From: Oryzisolibacter sp. LB2S
GTDB taxonomy: Bacteria > Pseudomonadota > Gammaproteobacteria > Burkholderiales > Burkholderiaceae_C
Assembly (NCBI RefSeq): GCF_040732315.1
Contig: NZ_CP160388.1
Coordinates: 2,818,494-2,882,493, forward strand
Length of the DNA stretch: 64,000 nucleotides
Reading direction: 5' to 3'
Part shown: one piece after another, positions 8,125 to 16,866 of the stretch
How the letters are laid out: each line of letters opens with the position of its first letter
Numbering within the stretch: the stretch's first letter is position 1
Notes under the pieces: model-generated
The model's input: only the letters and a program-made list of their open reading frames with translations
What the model was told of the DNA's origin: nothing
Databases searched by the model: none
Position numbers and translations under genes: made by a program

Positions 8125-9066
8125 ATGAAGAAACTGCTTGCCATCGCCTTGTTTGCCGCCGCCCACGCCGCCTGGGCGGCGCAGCCGCTGCTCACGCCGG
8201 CCGAGCTCGGCGCCCAGGTCGGCCAGGCCAATGCCCCGCGCGTGATCGACATCCGCGACCCCGCCGCCTATGGCGCGCAGCACATTCCCGGCGCCATCAG
8301 TGCGCCCTATGGCAAATGGCGCGGCCCGGCCGACAACCCTGGCGCGCTGATCGACACGGCCAAACTGACCGAGCTCGTGCAGTCGCTGGGCCTCACGCCC
8401 GCCACCCATGCGGTCGTCGTCTCCACCGGCGCCGATGCCACGGACTTCGGCGCCGCGGCGCGCGTGTACTGGACGCTCAAGCTGCTCGGACTCAAGGAGC
8501 TGTCCATCCTCAACGGCGGCATGAAGGCCTGGGCCGACGCCAAACTGGCCCAGGACGCCGCCGTGCCCCAGGTGGCGCGCAGCAGCTACCAGCCCCAGGT
8601 GGACGCCAGCCTGCTGGCCACGCGCGAGAGCGTGCGCCGGAACATTGAGCTGAGCAACGCCGCCCTGGTCGACTCGCGCCCCGAGGCCTTCTACCAGGGC
8701 AAGGTGCGCGCGCCCGCGGCCAAGCTCGCCGGCACCCTGCCCGGCGCCCAGCAGCTCGACTTCAACCAATGGTTCGTGCCCGGCACCACCACCTTCGTGA
8801 ACCAGGCCGCGGCACAGAAGATTGCCGCCAAGGTTCAGCGCGCGCAGGGCCAGGATCTGGTGGCCTTCTGCAACACCGGCCACTGGGCCGCAACCGACTG
8901 GTTCGGCCTGTCCGAGGTCGCCGGCCTGCCGGGCGTGAAGCTCTACGCCGGCTCCATGGTGGACTGGACGCAGTCCGCCGACGTGCCGCCCATGGCCAAC
9001 CAGCCCAGCCGCTTCGAGGCCCTGGCCTACGACGCCAGGCAATGGTGGGAACGCAAGTTCAAGTAA
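8125..9066 (+). CDS. Periplasmic tandem-rhodanese sulfurtransferase
   Basis: 313 residues from the ATG at 8125, which has AGGA 6 nt upstream; an ATG at 8089 is in frame but would bury the signal peptide. The signal is MKKLLAIALFAAAHAAWA. Two rhodanese-like domains follow: the first (DIRDPAAYGAQHIPGA, about residues 35-140) lacks an active Cys, and the second carries Cys249 in FCNTGHWAATDWF. It moves sulfane sulfur to an acceptor outside the cytoplasm. The next genes encode a YeeE/YedE thiosulfate-transporter-like protein and a small membrane protein, so it probably prepares or delivers sulfur to that transporter. Confidence 0.9.
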   Translation: MKKLLAIALFAAAHAAWAAQPLLTPAELGAQVGQANAPRVIDIRDPAAYGAQHIPGAISAPYGKWRGPADNPGALIDTAKLTELVQSLGLTPATHAVVVSTGADATDFGAAARVYWTLKLLGLKELSILNGGMKAWADAKLAQDAAVPQVARSSYQPQVDASLLATRESVRRNIELSNAALVDSRPEAFYQGKVRAPAAKLAGTLPGAQQLDFNQWFVPGTTTFVNQAAAQKIAAKVQRAQGQDLVAFCNTGHWAATDWFGLSEVAGLPGVKLYAGSMVDWTQSADVPPMANQPSRFEALAYDARQWWERKFK

Positions 9067-9080
9067 GCACAGTTTGAAGC

Positions 9081-9129
9081 AAAATCGGCCTCCAGCGCTT
9101 TGTGGACAAGCGCTGGCAGCTCTCTTTTT
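9081..9129 (+). repeat. Palindromic repeat copy R1 between rhodanese and YeeE genes
   Basis: GGCCTCCAGCGCTT and AAGCGCTGGCAGCT flank a short spacer, forming a hairpin (CAGCGCTT/AAGCGCTG). It is followed by CTCTTTTT, so it could attenuate transcription between the two genes. The same element recurs at 16549, 35715, 42188, 46048, 55790 and 58587, and in diverged form at 15011. Confidence 0.8.
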
Positions 9130-9144
9130 CATAGAACCATAGAG

Positions 9145-10236
9145 ATGAAGCGATTCCCCCTCGCGGCCCTGCTGGCCGCATTCACGCTCTGGCTGCTGTG
9201 GGCGGTGTCGGCACGCCAGGCCGCGCTGTTCATCGTGGGCCTGGGGCTCGGTGCGGTGCTCGCGGGCCAGCGCTTTGGCTTCACCACGGGCTGGCGCATG
9301 CTGGTCGAGGACAGGGACGCCAGCGGCGTCATGGGCCAGTTGCTGCTGCTGGCGCTGGCCGCGGCCCTGGCCATGCCGCTGCTCGGGCATTACCCCGAGC
9401 TCACGGCCGCGCTCGGCCCGCCCAGCGTCAGCCTGCTCGTCGGCGCCTTCGTGTTCGGCCTGTGCATGCAGATTGCCGACGGCTGCGGCAGCGGCACGCT
9501 CTACAAGGCGGGCCTGGGCATTCCCATGAACGCCGCCATCCTCCCGCTGTTTGCGCTGGGCAGCTTTCTGGGCTCGCTGCACCTGGGCTTCTGGCTGGAC
9601 CTGGGCCGTACCCAGCCCGTAGGCCTGGTCACCGAATACGGGTGGCAACGCGCCCTGCTCATGACGCTGGCTGCGCTGACCGTCATCGCCATCGCCGTGC
9701 GCTGGTACGCACGGCGCGCCGGCACGGGCCAGGCCCCCAGGCCACTCGTGGTGCGCAAGTGGATGCTGGGCGCCGTGCTGCTCGCGCTGCTGGCCACGCT
9801 GAACCTGGTGATCGCCGGCCAGCCCTGGGGCGTCGTCTATGGCTTTGGCCTGTGGGCGGCCAAGCTCGCCCAGGCCAGCGGCACGGTGGACCTGGCCCAC
9901 AACTGGTTCTGGAGCCAGGGCGGCAACGCCGCGCGCCTGCAGGAGACGGTGCTCATGGACGTGACCAGCATCACCAACATCGGCATCCTGGGCGGCGCGC
10001 TGTGGGTGTCGGCGGGAAAGCCTACCAGTGCCAAGCCTTTGAACGGCACGCAATGGGCCGTGGCCCTGGTCGCGGGGCTGGCGCTCGGCTACAGCTCGCG
10101 CCTGGCCTTTGGCTGCAACGTGGGCGCCATGCTCTCGGGCATTTCCACGGGCAGCATCCACGGCTGGATCTGGGTGCCGCTGGCCTTTGCCGGCACGCTC
10201 CTGGGCCTGCGCATCCGCCGCCACTTCGGCTTCTGA
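9145..10236 (+). CDS. YeeE/YedE-type thiosulfate/sulfur transporter
   Basis: 363 residues with about nine or ten transmembrane helices. It carries the two conserved Cys motifs of the YeeE/YedE (TsuA-like) family, DGCGSGTLYKAG and FGCNVGAMLSGISTGS, which in the known structure relay thiosulfate through the membrane by S-H-S bonds. The start ATG at 9145 follows the repeat R1; no strong ribosome-binding site is seen (ATAGAG). It is downstream of a periplasmic rhodanese, consistent with thiosulfate or sulfane-sulfur import. The substrate is inferred from family. Confidence 0.9.
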   Translation: MKRFPLAALLAAFTLWLLWAVSARQAALFIVGLGLGAVLAGQRFGFTTGWRMLVEDRDASGVMGQLLLLALAAALAMPLLGHYPELTAALGPPSVSLLVGAFVFGLCMQIADGCGSGTLYKAGLGIPMNAAILPLFALGSFLGSLHLGFWLDLGRTQPVGLVTEYGWQRALLMTLAALTVIAIAVRWYARRAGTGQAPRPLVVRKWMLGAVLLALLATLNLVIAGQPWGVVYGFGLWAAKLAQASGTVDLAHNWFWSQGGNAARLQETVLMDVTSITNIGILGGALWVSAGKPTSAKPLNGTQWAVALVAGLALGYSSRLAFGCNVGAMLSGISTGSIHGWIWVPLAFAGTLLGLRIRRHFGF

Positions 10237-10249
10237 GGGGGGATCTGCG

Positions 10250-10417
10250 ATGACACAACACACCACGCTGCGCCTGGTCTTCTGGGCCGTGCTGGCCGCC
10301 TTCCTGGCCTGGGACTGGGCCGCATCCAAACCCGTGGACCTGCGCCTGGAGCCGCCGCTGATCGCCGCCGGATCGGGCCAGGCCGCCACGGGCGGGCATT
10401 GCTCCATGCCCGACTGA
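10250..10417 (+). CDS. Small one-helix membrane protein of the YeeE operon
   Basis: 55 residues from the ATG at 10250, with GGGGGGA upstream and only 13 nt after the transporter stop. One N-terminal helix (LRLVFWAVLAAFLAWDWAAS) is followed by a short Pro/Gly tail with a single Cys near the C-terminus (GGHCSMPD). No family is recognised. Its strong ribosome-binding site, spacing and position before the shared terminator support a real gene. It may be an accessory subunit of the transporter (inference). Confidence 0.6.
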   Translation: MTQHTTLRLVFWAVLAAFLAWDWAASKPVDLRLEPPLIAAGSGQAATGGHCSMPD

Positions 10418-10435
10418 AGCCACCTCACTCAACGC

Positions 10436-10463
10436 AAGAAGGCCTCCGATCGGAGGCCTTCTT
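10436..10463. terminator. Bidirectional terminator
   Basis: Perfect 13-bp arms, AAGAAGGCCTCCG and CGGAGGCCTTCTT, are separated by AT and followed by CGTTTTG on the plus strand. It lies between the convergent sulfur operon and the hydroxybutyrate oligomer hydrolase gene and should serve both. Confidence 0.85.
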
Positions 10464-10498
10464 CGTTTTGCGCCACGGCGCCGTCGCGCCGCTGCTCG

Positions 10499-12676
10499 TC
10501 AGTGCGGCACGGTGATGGTGTTGCCGCTGAAGCCGATCTGATCGGCCGCCGCGGGCGTGGCCACAAAGGGCGGCACGTTGGCGGCCGTGATCTGCGGCGC
10601 GGCGCCCGGCATGCCGCCGCGCGGCGTGGTGCGCACGACCTGGTTGGCCGGCAGGGCGGCGCCGGTCTTCAGGTGCGCCCACATCGCATCCATGGCCTGG
10701 TTGAAGTAGGGGTGCAGCGGCACGAAGCGCGTGTCAAAGCCGGCAAAGGGCAGGAAGGCGTCGAAATGCTGGCCATTGACCACCTCGACATAGCGCAGCT
10801 TGCTCGCCGCGCCCTCGACGCTGCGGTTGAGCGCCGTGTAGGCGCGCGCGTTGTGGTTCACGGGCACCAGCGCATCGCTGCGGCCGGCGACGATGATGGT
10901 CGGCTTGCCGCGCAGGTTGGCGCTGTGCAGCACCTCGGCGATGCCGGCGCGCACGGCGTCGCTCTGCGCCTTCGTGGGGTGGCTGCTGTCCGTGAGCGCC
11001 GCGCCCGTCACCGGGTCCTTGCCGCTGACCAGCGCGTGCTGGCACAGCGCGTTGTCCAGGCCGAAGTCGGCCACGCCCGTCGATGGCGATACCGCGAACT
11101 GCCAGGCCTTGGCGCCGCCCAGGGAGTCGTCGTAGACCACGCCGGCCGGCGTGCCATTGGCCGTGCCGTTGGCGGTGGCAAAGCTGCTCGCCAGCGCCGC
11201 GGGCGTGGCCGCCACCACGTCCCCCGTGGCGTTGACCGCGGCAAAGCTCGCGTTGCACAGCCTGGCGTCCACGCCAAAGCGGCCATAGGCCATGGTGTAC
11301 ATGGCCGAGAGGATGGGGCCGTTGCCCAGGCCGTAATGGGCGTTGTGCATGCTGTCGTTGTCGGTGGTCCAGCCATAGGCGCGCAGCCTGGCCAGGGCGT
11401 CGGCCGCACGCTCGGCCGTCGTTGCGCCGCTCACCAGGCCCTTGGCCGCCAGGCCGTCGCAGCGCGCGGTGGCGCGCGCCGTCATGCCGGCGAGGCCTAT
11501 GTAGTTGTAGATCGACACCTCCGTCAGCGCGGCGTCCGCCGCCAGGGCTGCGCAGGGCTGGTAGATGTTGCCGTAGGTGGTGTAGTCGGCCAGCGTCTTG
11601 CCGTAGCCCGCTACCGCGGCACCGCCGACCTGTATGCCATAGCCCGCGCTGGCGGGCATCTCGGTCACGGGCTCGGAGGCCACCACGCCGTCGATCAGGC
11701 CACCCTCGTCCTGCTCGGCCGCGCGCAGCGATGCCGCACCGCCGTTGGAGGCCGAGCCCGCAATCACCAGCGTGTTGCCACTGGTGAAGGGCACGCGGTC
11801 ACCGGGCGCGCCATAGCGCTCGTTGAGCACGTAGAGCGCATAGCGGGCCGCGGCCAGCGTGTCCTGGCCCCAGTCCTTCTCGGGGTTCTGCTGCGAATGC
11901 GCATGTTTGATGGCGATGCGGTTCGGGAAGGCCGCGTTGAAGGCCGCGCGCGCGGCATCGGTCAGGTTGGCGGCAAAGAAGCTCAGCGCGCCCGCCACGG
12001 TACGCGTGGCGCGGGTGCCGTCGATCCTGTTGACCGTGTCGTCCGCCAGGTTGTGCAGGCCCACGCCCTTGCCCGCGTCGGTCAGCGCCACGGCGCAGCC
12101 CTTCTTCAGCCCCCATTCGCCCGCCGTGCCAATGGCGCCGTACACGCCGCGCGAGCCCGACGAGGGCCCGAGCACAATGCAGGGGTTGTTGCGGTCGAAG
12201 CTGTCGGGCACCTGCACGGCGATCACGGTCTGCTTGCGCCCCGAGCCGTCGTCGAGCACGGCCAGATATTCACGGCCGGGAATCAGGCCCTCGCCCGCCG
12301 TCACCTGCCCATCGGCCGTGACGTTGGGGCCATACAGCAGGCCGTAGCCGCCCTTGGCCGAGGGGTCGAGGATGCCGCGGTAGTTGGAGTACAGCGCGTT
12401 GCGGCGCAGCTCGGCCGCCGTGGGGTTGGCCGGGTCGGCATAGGCCGGCGCGGCGGCTGCGCCCAGGCCGGTCTTGCCCACGCCGCCCGTGAGCAGATCC
12501 TGCGTGGCGGCCGTGGCACCCGTGCCCACGGTGGTGGCCGGGTAGTCCGTGGCGCTGATCTGCTTGATGCCCGTGGGCAGGTCGTTCGATGGCCCGGAGC
12601 TGCCGCAGGCCGCCAGCGCAGCCACCGATACGGCCGTCATGACCCAGCGCAGCCTTGTCCCCTCGTGAAGTCGCAT
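10499..12676 (-). CDS. D-(-)-3-hydroxybutyrate oligomer hydrolase (lipoprotein)
   Basis: 725 residues from the ATG at 12676, preceded by AGAGGAG. A lipoprotein signal ends in LAAC (Cys24). The protein matches the 3-hydroxybutyrate-oligomer hydrolase family, with GSASNGG (Ser310 as the likely nucleophile), VLGPSSGSRG and a C-terminal QHFDAF holding the likely catalytic His. It cleaves oligomers from PHB breakdown to monomer; the lipobox suggests attachment to the outer membrane or periplasmic face. Glycine/alanine-rich inserts occur. It is a single gene between a bidirectional terminator and the tctA gene. Confidence 0.88.
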   Translation of the reverse strand: MRLHEGTRLRWVMTAVSVAALAACGSSGPSNDLPTGIKQISATDYPATTVGTGATAATQDLLTGGVGKTGLGAAAAPAYADPANPTAAELRRNALYSNYRGILDPSAKGGYGLLYGPNVTADGQVTAGEGLIPGREYLAVLDDGSGRKQTVIAVQVPDSFDRNNPCIVLGPSSGSRGVYGAIGTAGEWGLKKGCAVALTDAGKGVGLHNLADDTVNRIDGTRATRTVAGALSFFAANLTDAARAAFNAAFPNRIAIKHAHSQQNPEKDWGQDTLAAARYALYVLNERYGAPGDRVPFTSGNTLVIAGSASNGGAASLRAAEQDEGGLIDGVVASEPVTEMPASAGYGIQVGGAAVAGYGKTLADYTTYGNIYQPCAALAADAALTEVSIYNYIGLAGMTARATARCDGLAAKGLVSGATTAERAADALARLRAYGWTTDNDSMHNAHYGLGNGPILSAMYTMAYGRFGVDARLCNASFAAVNATGDVVAATPAALASSFATANGTANGTPAGVVYDDSLGGAKAWQFAVSPSTGVADFGLDNALCQHALVSGKDPVTGAALTDSSHPTKAQSDAVRAGIAEVLHSANLRGKPTIIVAGRSDALVPVNHNARAYTALNRSVEGAASKLRYVEVVNGQHFDAFLPFAGFDTRFVPLHPYFNQAMDAMWAHLKTGAALPANQVVRTTPRGGMPGAAPQITAANVPPFVATPAAADQIGFSGNTITVPH

Positions 12677-12791
12677 GTCGTCTCCTCTGATGATGTTCGA
12701 CGCAACGCACGATACCCAAAACCACCTGCCGGCCGCCACGAGGAAACCCGAGGGCGCGGGCCGGCGGTGCACGGCCCTGTGCGCGCCGCGC

Positions 12792-14321
12792 TCAGCTGAT
12801 GTCGTCGACGTTCTGGCGCGCGCGCGCGAGGTTGCGCTCGGCCCAGCGGCGCAGCACGCGCGGCACGATGAGCACGGCCAGCACGATGAGCACGAGCGTG
12901 AGCGACATGGGGCGCTGCACGAAGATCCACCAGCTGCCCTCGCCGATGGAGACGGCGTTGCGCATCTGCGCCTCGGCCAGCGGCCCGAGGATCATGCCCA
13001 CGACCACCGGCGCCGTGGGGAAGTCGAAGCGCCGCATGAGCACGCCCAGCAGGCCGATGGCATAGAGCAGGAACAGGTCGAAGGTGCTCTGGCGCATGCC
13101 ATAGGCCCCCACGGTGGCAAAGATCAGGATGCCTGCGTAGAGCTGCGGGCGCGGGATCTTCAAGAGCTTCACCCACAGGCCCACCATGGGCAGGTTGAGC
13201 ACCAGCAGCATGAGGTTGCCGATGTAGAGCGAGGCGATCAGCGCCCACACCAGCGCCGCCGAGCTCGTGAACAGCTGCGGCCCGGGGTTGATGCCATAGT
13301 TCTGGAAGGCCCCAAGCAGCACGGCCGTGGTGTTGCTCGTGGGAATGCCCAGCGTGAGCAGCGGAATCAGCGCCGCCGTCACCGTGGCGTTGTTCGCTGC
13401 CTCGGGGCCGGCCACGCCCTCGATGGCGCCCTTGCCGCCGAACTCGGCCTTGTCCTCGCCCCTGGCCAGCCGCTTCTCGGTGGCATAGCTCAGAAAGGTG
13501 GGGATCTCGGTGCCGCCCGCGGGAATGCAGCCAAACGGCGTTCCGATGACGGTGCCGCGCAGCCAGGCGGGCCAGGAGCGGCGCCAGTCGCGCGCCGTCA
13601 TGTGCACGCGCGTGAGTTTGTTCTGCGACTCCTCCACCCGGCCCTCGTAGAGCGCGGCATACAGCACCTCGGCCACGGCGAACAGACCCACGGCGACGAG
13701 CACGATGTCTATGCCGTCGAGCAGCTCCATCTTGCCGCCCGTGTAGCGCGCCGCGCCCGAGATCTGGTCCATGCCCACGCAACCCAGGGCCAGGCCGACG
13801 AACAGCGCCGTCATGCCGCGCAGCGTGCTCTGACCGAGCACGGCGCTGACCGTGGTGAAGGCCAGCACCATGAGCATGAAGTACTCGGGCGGGCCGAGCC
13901 GCACGGCAAACTCGGCCACGGCGGGCGCAAACAGCGTCACCACCACGGTGGCCACCGTGCCGGCGACGAAGGAGCCTATGGCCGCCGTGGCCAGGGCCGC
14001 ACCCGCGCGGCCGCTCTTGGCCATCTTGTTGCCCTCCATGGCCGTGACCATGCTCGAGGTCTCGCCCGGCGTGTTGAGCAGGATGGAGGTGGTCGAGCCG
14101 CCATACATGGCGCCGTAGTAGATGCCGGCAAAGAAGATCATGGAGGCCGTCATGTCCACCTTGGCCGTGATGGGCAGCAGCATGGCCACGGCCACGGCCG
14201 GGCCTATGCCGGGCAGCACACCCACGGCCGTGCCCAGGGCGCAGCCCACCAGGGCCCAGAGCAGATTGGCCGGCGTGACCGCCGTGGCAAAGCCGGCCAG
14301 CAATGCGTCGAAGATCTCCAT
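12792..14321 (-). CDS. tctA: Tripartite tricarboxylate transporter, large membrane subunit TctA
   Basis: 509 residues with about twelve helices. It has the TctA signature [19 protein letters not shown] near residue 40, [20 protein letters not shown] near 70 and [15 protein letters not shown] near 340. It forms the channel that works with TctB and the periplasmic receptor TctC to import tricarboxylates or related organic acids. The start overlaps the tctB stop by one base (TGATG). It is last in tctCBA, beside the divergent tctDE sensor system that normally controls such operons. Confidence 0.93.
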   Translation of the reverse strand: MEIFDALLAGFATAVTPANLLWALVGCALGTAVGVLPGIGPAVAVAMLLPITAKVDMTASMIFFAGIYYGAMYGGSTTSILLNTPGETSSMVTAMEGNKMAKSGRAGAALATAAIGSFVAGTVATVVVTLFAPAVAEFAVRLGPPEYFMLMVLAFTTVSAVLGQSTLRGMTALFVGLALGCVGMDQISGAARYTGGKMELLDGIDIVLVAVGLFAVAEVLYAALYEGRVEESQNKLTRVHMTARDWRRSWPAWLRGTVIGTPFGCIPAGGTEIPTFLSYATEKRLARGEDKAEFGGKGAIEGVAGPEAANNATVTAALIPLLTLGIPTSNTTAVLLGAFQNYGINPGPQLFTSSAALVWALIASLYIGNLMLLVLNLPMVGLWVKLLKIPRPQLYAGILIFATVGAYGMRQSTFDLFLLYAIGLLGVLMRRFDFPTAPVVVGMILGPLAEAQMRNAVSIGEGSWWIFVQRPMSLTLVLIVLAVLIVPRVLRRWAERNLARARQNVDDIS

Positions 14322-14860
14322 CACAGCCACCCCGTATTGGTCAGCCCCGGCAGGTTGATGGCCAGGAATTGCGTGAACAGCCAGAACACCGGCGCCGCGA
14401 TTGCCAGCCCCGTGACCACATCCACGGCCAGCGCGGCCGGGGCGAGGCGCCCCCGCTGGCCGCTGGCGCGCCGCAGGCCCTGAACGGCCAGCAGATAGCA
14501 CAGCGTGCAGCCCAGAATGAAGCCCAGGGTCTCGATGAGCGCGGCATTGAGCAGCAGCCCGGCCGTCACCCAGGCAAAGGGCATGAGCGCCGCGTGCGGC
14601 GCGCCGCCCGGGTCCGCCGCCTCGCGGTAGCCGCCCGTGAGCGCCTCGCGCACCAGCAGCACGCCGCACAGCGCGAGCACCGCCGCGCACACCCAGGGCA
14701 GAAAGTTCGGGCCCACGCCGCCGTAGCCGGCGTCGCCCGGAATCTGGAGCGCGCCAAAGGCCATGGCAGCTGCCACCAAAATCACGGCCGCACCCATGGC
14801 GGCCTGCCACAGCGGCGACGGCACGGCGCTGGGCTCGGGAGAAGGAACAGGCTCGGACAT
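14321..14860 (-). CDS. tctB: Tripartite tricarboxylate transporter, small membrane subunit TctB
   Basis: 179 residues from the ATG at 14860. A longer in-frame start at 15040 reads through a dispersed repeat (peptide VIPAKAGIH) and is rejected. Four hydrophobic segments are visible, with the typical [20 protein letters not shown]. It is coupled to tctA. A 205-bp gap with two repeat elements separates it from tctC, so it may be expressed less than the binding protein. Confidence 0.9.
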   Translation of the reverse strand: MSEPVPSPEPSAVPSPLWQAAMGAAVILVAAAMAFGALQIPGDAGYGGVGPNFLPWVCAAVLALCGVLLVREALTGGYREAADPGGAPHAALMPFAWVTAGLLLNAALIETLGFILGCTLCYLLAVQGLRRASGQRGRLAPAALAVDVVTGLAIAAPVFWLFTQFLAINLPGLTNTGWL

Positions 14861-14916
14861 GACTGCGACCTCGGGGTTGGAATCGGGCGCCCTGCCCGGG
14901 CGCCGGCGGTTGAACC

Positions 14917-14997
14917 CGTCATTCCCACGCGGGCGGGAATCCACGGCCATGGCGAACCAGGCGCGCGCATGGATCCCCGCTTTCGCGGGGATGACGG
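14917..14997. repeat. dRS3-like inverted repeat pair (GTCATTCCC ... GGGGATGAC)
   Basis: CGTCATTCCCACGCGGGCGG starts the left half. The right half (14970-14996), TGGATCCCCGCTTTCGCGGG followed by GATGACG, is its imperfect inverted copy. Such GTCATTCCC elements are dispersed in many Beta- and Gammaproteobacteria. It lies between tctC and tctB. Confidence 0.75.
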
Positions 14998-15010
14998 AAG
15001 AGACAAAACA

Positions 15011-15052
15011 AGGGGTTGACGCCCTGTTTACGAGCGTCAACAGCTATCGAAA
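15011..15052 (+). repeat. Diverged palindromic repeat copy R9 between tctC and tctB
   Basis: GGTTGACGCCCTGTTTACGA followed by GCGTCAACAGCTATCGAAAG keeps the GACGC/GCGTC arms and the AGCTATC end of the palindromic family found at 42188 and 9081. On the minus strand it directly follows the tctC stop and could act as a partial terminator. Confidence 0.5.
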
Positions 15053-15065
15053 GAAGAGTAAACCG

Positions 15066-16028
15066 TCAGACCATGCCGGACTTGACCATGGTCGCGCGCA
15101 GGCTGGCGAACTCCTGGTCCACGAAGCGGCCGAACTCGTCACCGGCCAGCCAGGCGGGCGTCCAGCCGTTCTTCTCGAGCGCCTCGGCCCAGGCCTTGGA
15201 CTTGACGGCCTTGTCCACCATGGCGACCAGGGCCTTGCGCTGCTCGGCCGAGATGCCCGGCGCGCCGTACACGCCACGCCAGTTGCCGATCTCCACGTCT
15301 ATGCCCTGCTCCCTGAGCGTGGGCACGTCGGGCAAGTCCTTGAGCCGCTGGGCCGAGGTCACGCCGATGGCGCGCATCTTGCCCGCGCTGATGTACTCGG
15401 CAAATTCGCTGTAGCCGCTGCCGCCCACGGTGACGTTGCCACCCAGGATGGCTGCCACGGCCTCGCCGCCCCCGCGGAAGGCCACGTAGTTGATCCTGGC
15501 CGGATCCACGCCCACGGCGCGCGCGAGCATGGCCGCGGCAATGTGCTCGGTGGAGCCGCGCGAGCCGCCGCCCCACTTGACGCTGCCCGGGTCCTTCTTG
15601 AGCTGGGCCACCACATCGGCCATGGTCTTGAGCGGCGAGCTGGCCGGCAGCACGAAGACGTTGTATTCGCTCGTCAGGCGCGCGATCGGCGTGGCCTGGC
15701 TCAGATTCACCGGCGGCTTGCCGGTGATGATGCCACCCACCATCACCGCGCCCATGATCATCAGCGCATGCGGGTCGCCCTTGTAGCCGTTGAGGAACTG
15801 CGCCAGACCGATCGCACCGGCCGCTCCGCCCTTGTTCTCGAAGCTCACGCTCGAGGCCACGCCCGCATCCTGCAGCGCCTTGCCCAGGGCGCGGCCCGTC
15901 GTGTCCCAGCCGCCGCCGGGGTTGGCGGGCAGCATCATCTTCATGGCCACGGCGGCGCGCGCCGACAGCGGCAGGCTGCCCACGGCCGCCAGGGCCGCCA
16001 GGGATTTCAGAAAGTGGTCACGGCGCAT
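15066..16028 (-). CDS. tctC: Tripartite tricarboxylate transporter periplasmic receptor TctC (Bug family)
   Basis: 320 residues from the ATG at 16028, with AAGGAGACAGAC upstream. A signal peptide (MRRDHFLKSLAALAAVGSLP to about residue 26) precedes a Bug-type fold: PANPGGGWDTTGRALGKALQ early and YNVFVLPASSPLKTMADVV after residue 115. It captures the substrate (citrate or another carboxylate) in the periplasm for TctBA. It is first in tctC-tctB-tctA and divergent from tctD across 145 bp that must hold the control region. The exact ligand cannot be read from sequence. Confidence 0.92.
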   Translation of the reverse strand: MRRDHFLKSLAALAAVGSLPLSARAAVAMKMMLPANPGGGWDTTGRALGKALQDAGVASSVSFENKGGAAGAIGLAQFLNGYKGDPHALMIMGAVMVGGIITGKPPVNLSQATPIARLTSEYNVFVLPASSPLKTMADVVAQLKKDPGSVKWGGGSRGSTEHIAAAMLARAVGVDPARINYVAFRGGGEAVAAILGGNVTVGGSGYSEFAEYISAGKMRAIGVTSAQRLKDLPDVPTLREQGIDVEIGNWRGVYGAPGISAEQRKALVAMVDKAVKSKAWAEALEKNGWTPAWLAGDEFGRFVDQEFASLRATMVKSGMV

Positions 16029-16173
16029 GTCTGTCTCCTTGCTTTTGAAAATGGAACGTCCAACGGCCGCGATGATGCGCGGGCAAGCTGTCAAACGGCT
16101 GTCCAGGGCACTAGGGTTTTCGCGCATTCCACGTGCGCGCCGCGCCTCTTTGGGCGCGCTCGATAATCGCCCC

Positions 16174-16857
16174 ATGCAACTGCTTCTGGTCGAGGACGAC
16201 GCCACCATGCAGGCCACGCTGCAGCGCTCGCTCACGCGCCGCGGCATGGCCGTGACGGCCATGGCCGATGGCCGCGCCGCGCTTGCCGAGTGGCGCACCC
16301 GCCCGCCCGACGCCGTGGTGCTGGACCTGACCCTGCCCGGCCTCGATGGCCTGCAGGTGCTGGCGCAGGCGCGCGCCGGCGGACTGCGCACGCCCGTGCT
16401 GCTGCTGACGGCGCGCGGCACCGTCGGCGACCGCGTGCTGGGCCTGAACGCCGGCGCGGACGACTACCTGCCCAAGCCTTTCGACCTCGACGAGCTCGAG
16501 GCGCGGCTGCGCGCCCTGGTGCGCCGCAGCGGCGATGGATTTGATGGCAGATCGGCCTCCAGCGCCCATACCCTGGGCGCCATCAGCTACGAAAAAGAGA
16601 GTGAAGCAATCTACCTGCATGGCGCGCCCATGGACCTCACGCCGCGCGAGCAGGCGCTGATGCGCGCCCTGCTCGCCCAGCCCGGCCGCGCCGTGCCGAA
16701 GGAGCGGCTCTACGAGCTCGTCTTCCCTGGTCAGAGCGAGGTGCAGTACGAGGCCATCGAGGTCGTGGTCTACCGCCTGCGCAAGAAGCTCGCCGGCACG
16801 GGCGTGGCGCTGATGACGCTGCGCGGCCTGGGCTATCTGCTCAAGGCCGAGGCCTGA
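16174..16857 (+). CDS. tctD: OmpR-type response regulator TctD
   Basis: 227 residues. A receiver domain (residues 1 to about 118) has the acidic pair in LLVEDD, the phosphoacceptor Asp51 in VVLDLTLPG and Lys in LPKPFD. A winged-helix DNA-binding domain follows (VVYRLRKKL, TLRGLGYLL). The linker and first strand (about residues 126-143) are encoded by a copy of the dispersed palindromic repeat, still in frame. A GATAAT hexamer lies 6 nt before the ATG with no ribosome-binding site, suggesting a leaderless message. It should activate the divergent tctCBA genes when phosphorylated by TctE. Confidence 0.92.
   Translation: MQLLLVEDDATMQATLQRSLTRRGMAVTAMADGRAALAEWRTRPPDAVVLDLTLPGLDGLQVLAQARAGGLRTPVLLLTARGTVGDRVLGLNAGADDYLPKPFDLDELEARLRALVRRSGDGFDGRSASSAHTLGAISYEKESEAIYLHGAPMDLTPREQALMRALLAQPGRAVPKERLYELVFPGQSEVQYEAIEVVVYRLRKKLAGTGVALMTLRGLGYLLKAEA
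16549..16601 (+). repeat. Palindromic repeat copy R2 inside tctD
   Basis: ATCGGCCTCCAGCGC is identical to 15 bases of the intergenic copy at 9081, followed by CCCATACCCTGGGCGC and CATCAGCTACGAAAAAGAG. It encodes part of the linker between the two TctD domains and keeps the frame open. Confidence 0.7.
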
Positions 16858-16866
16858 GCCCCCGGC

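Noticed and set aside
10502..12799. 765-codon open frame opposite the hydroxybutyrate oligomer hydrolase gene
   Set aside because: Antisense shadow; the minus-strand gene has a lipobox, ribosome-binding site and family motifs.
14861..15040. N-terminal extension of TctB containing VIPAKAGIH
   Set aside because: The peptide is the translation of the dRS3-like repeat; TctB starts properly at 14860.
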